DNA of 64,000 nucleotides from Loripinus fragilis (Eukaryota > Mollusca > Bivalvia > Lucinida > Lucinidae), in NCBI GenBank assembly GCA_964019695.1, contig OZ026522.1, positions 23,490,477 through 23,554,476 on the forward strand, in the 5' to 3' direction. The notes below the pieces were generated by a model. The model had not been told where the DNA came from. It was given only the letters and a program-made list of their open reading frames with translations, and did not search any database. A program made the position numbers and the translations under genes. The stretch's first letter is position 1. Each line of letters opens with the position of its first letter. This document shows, piece after piece, positions 63,241-64,000 of this stretch.

Positions 63241-63493
63241 TTGCATCACATATGTGAAAACATAAAAAATGTTCTTGTCTGAAACCACGAGGCCTAGAGC
63301 CCTGATATTTGATATGTAGCATTAGCTGGTACACATCATTTAAATATGTTCCAATTATGACTCTGGGACCTAACATGGACCACAAGGCAGGTCATCAGGA
63401 GCAAGGCCAGTTCCCAATAGATACCTATAGATAAGACGTTTAAAAAAAAACTCAGGTGAGCGATTTAGGGTCACTAGGTACTCTTTTTATTAT

Positions 63494-63610
63494 GTCATTA
63501 CGGTAAATGTTCTAAAATTACGAACACTAAAAAATAATTATTTTTTCCGCTGTTCGTAATTTTAGAAATTACGTTTTTGGAAAAATGCCAGTGTTCGAAA
63601 TTTTAGAATG
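63494..63610. repeat. GGTAAATGTTCTAAAATTACGAACAC repeat, copy 2
   Basis: TTACGGTAAATGTTCTAAAA and TTACGAACAC words, then a stem with GTTCGTAATTTTAGAA and GTGTTCGAAATTTTAGAA. It begins immediately after the foldback element's right end. Compare 51326-51520. Confidence 0.55.
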
Positions 63611-63814
63611 TGGACTTTATCAGGAGAAAAACGGTATATATGCATGTCAAAATGTGGTAGAAACGTGTTGAAAACACGGCGATATGATTCTGCGCTATCT
63701 ACTTATTTTTTTCTTTTCTTTAATCTTATTAAAACCGCCGCTAAATTCATGCGGATTGAGTCAGTAAAATGTCCAGCGCGTGCGGTACTCGCCAAGTCGA
63801 GAGCCAGGCACGTG

Positions 63815-64000
63815 CATATAATGTCACTCAATTTACTTACAAGTCATAAAAGTCCACTGATTTAAACTATTCGATAAACCGAGTCTCCTATGTTCACTCC
63901 CCTCGGACTACCGATGAATCACTACACTATTTCGTTCTTCCTTTCCAGTTAATATTGTACTAAAGAATTGAAACCGCTAGACATCTCGTACGATCAGATT
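63815..64000 (-). repeat. Copy of the 53519-53760 repeat, runs off the window
   Basis: Reverse complement of 53519-53750 without the 27-bp hairpin. It contains the empty target ATTGTAC at 63954-63960. The window ends inside the repeat. Confidence 0.75.

Larger units (their letters stand above)
61960..63470 (+). repeat. ~158-bp degenerate tandem repeat of the right arm
   Basis: The landmark 'atatttggtatgNagcatca' recurs near 62041, 62339, 62497, 62655, 63049 and 63307. Two intervals are 158 bp. The longer ones become about 158 bp when the three PLE-derived inserts are subtracted. Other unit words are CTTGTCTGAAACCACNANGC and ACCTCTACCAAGTTTGTTC. Confidence 0.75.
59215..63490. mobile_element. 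4.3-kb foldback-type element made of degenerate tandem repeats
   Basis: Left end AAAAGAGGGCCAAGTGACCC, then TCGCTCACCTGAGTTTTT. The right end is its inverse (AAAAACTCAGGTGAGCGA ... GGGTCACTAGGTACTCTTTTT). Inverted similarity continues at lower identity for several hundred bp: the left arm has 'gatatcagggatctagacctagtggtttcaaac' and the right arm the opposite strand of the same repeat. The centre (60830-61460) holds another degenerate repeat. No coding capacity. Architecture resembles 584-4731. Confidence 0.65.

Overview
This window is animal genomic DNA, most likely from a marine bivalve mollusc, possibly a venerid-type clam. It is AT-rich and intron-dominated and has no prokaryotic gene layout. 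The taxon is inferred from repeat style: Penelope-like elements, dispersed hairpins beginning GCAAACAGTGTGGACCCAG, tRNA-derived SINEs and GCGCGGATCC MITEs. No single-copy marker proves it. Real host coding sequence is scarce. The best candidates are a Kelch-type exon with a clean GTAAGT donor (50126-50339), a 70-codon possible first exon starting AAAATGGCGG (16759-16971), and a carboxylesterase-like internal exon (58034-58310). All other recognisable proteins belong to retroelements.

Layout. 454-5003: a Penelope-like element (PLE) end split by a 4.1-kb foldback element (584-4731) that carries a degenerate minisatellite. 5050-9030: GGATCC-type MITE, ATTCATTA array, SINEs, a Tc1-like element with nested insertions, and a mariner-like element. 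10420-11790: a ~180-bp tandem array ending in an inverted unit. 11953-12109: a large palindrome. 12590-13325: (AT)n and a TA-flanked MITE. 13330-14520: two PLE fragments head to head. 15653-15852: a 200-N assembly gap beginning inside a hairpin. 17270-18935: micro- and minisatellites. 23660-24442: a TIR element with 5-bp duplications.

24572-29995: the most complete element, an I-group LINE (three zinc knuckles, endonuclease, reverse transcriptase, RNase H). It is broken by frameshifts and by a 915-bp insertion in the RNase H domain flanked by 6-bp duplications. 30638-31080: a second LINE relic split by a 177-bp palindrome. 31909-33660: a PLE with reverse transcriptase. 34463-36853: a pair of inverted arms enclosing six tandem hairpins. 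46012-47244: an hAT-like element with a perfect 8-bp duplication. 47345-48738: another ~182-bp tandem array. 49870-50100: a MITE ending 25 bp before the Kelch start codon. 52500-57100: a cluster of MITEs and hairpins. 59215-63490: a second ~4.3-kb foldback element made of degenerate tandem repeats, itself invaded three times by PLE-end sequence.

The most unusual signal is a pair of 26-27-bp palindromes (14691-14716 and 53568-53594), each flanked by a perfect 7-bp direct repeat. For the second, an unoccupied version of the site lies near the end of this same window (63954-63960). This looks like an ultra-short mobile hairpin. No operons, CRISPR arrays, rRNA genes or convincing functional tRNA genes were seen.
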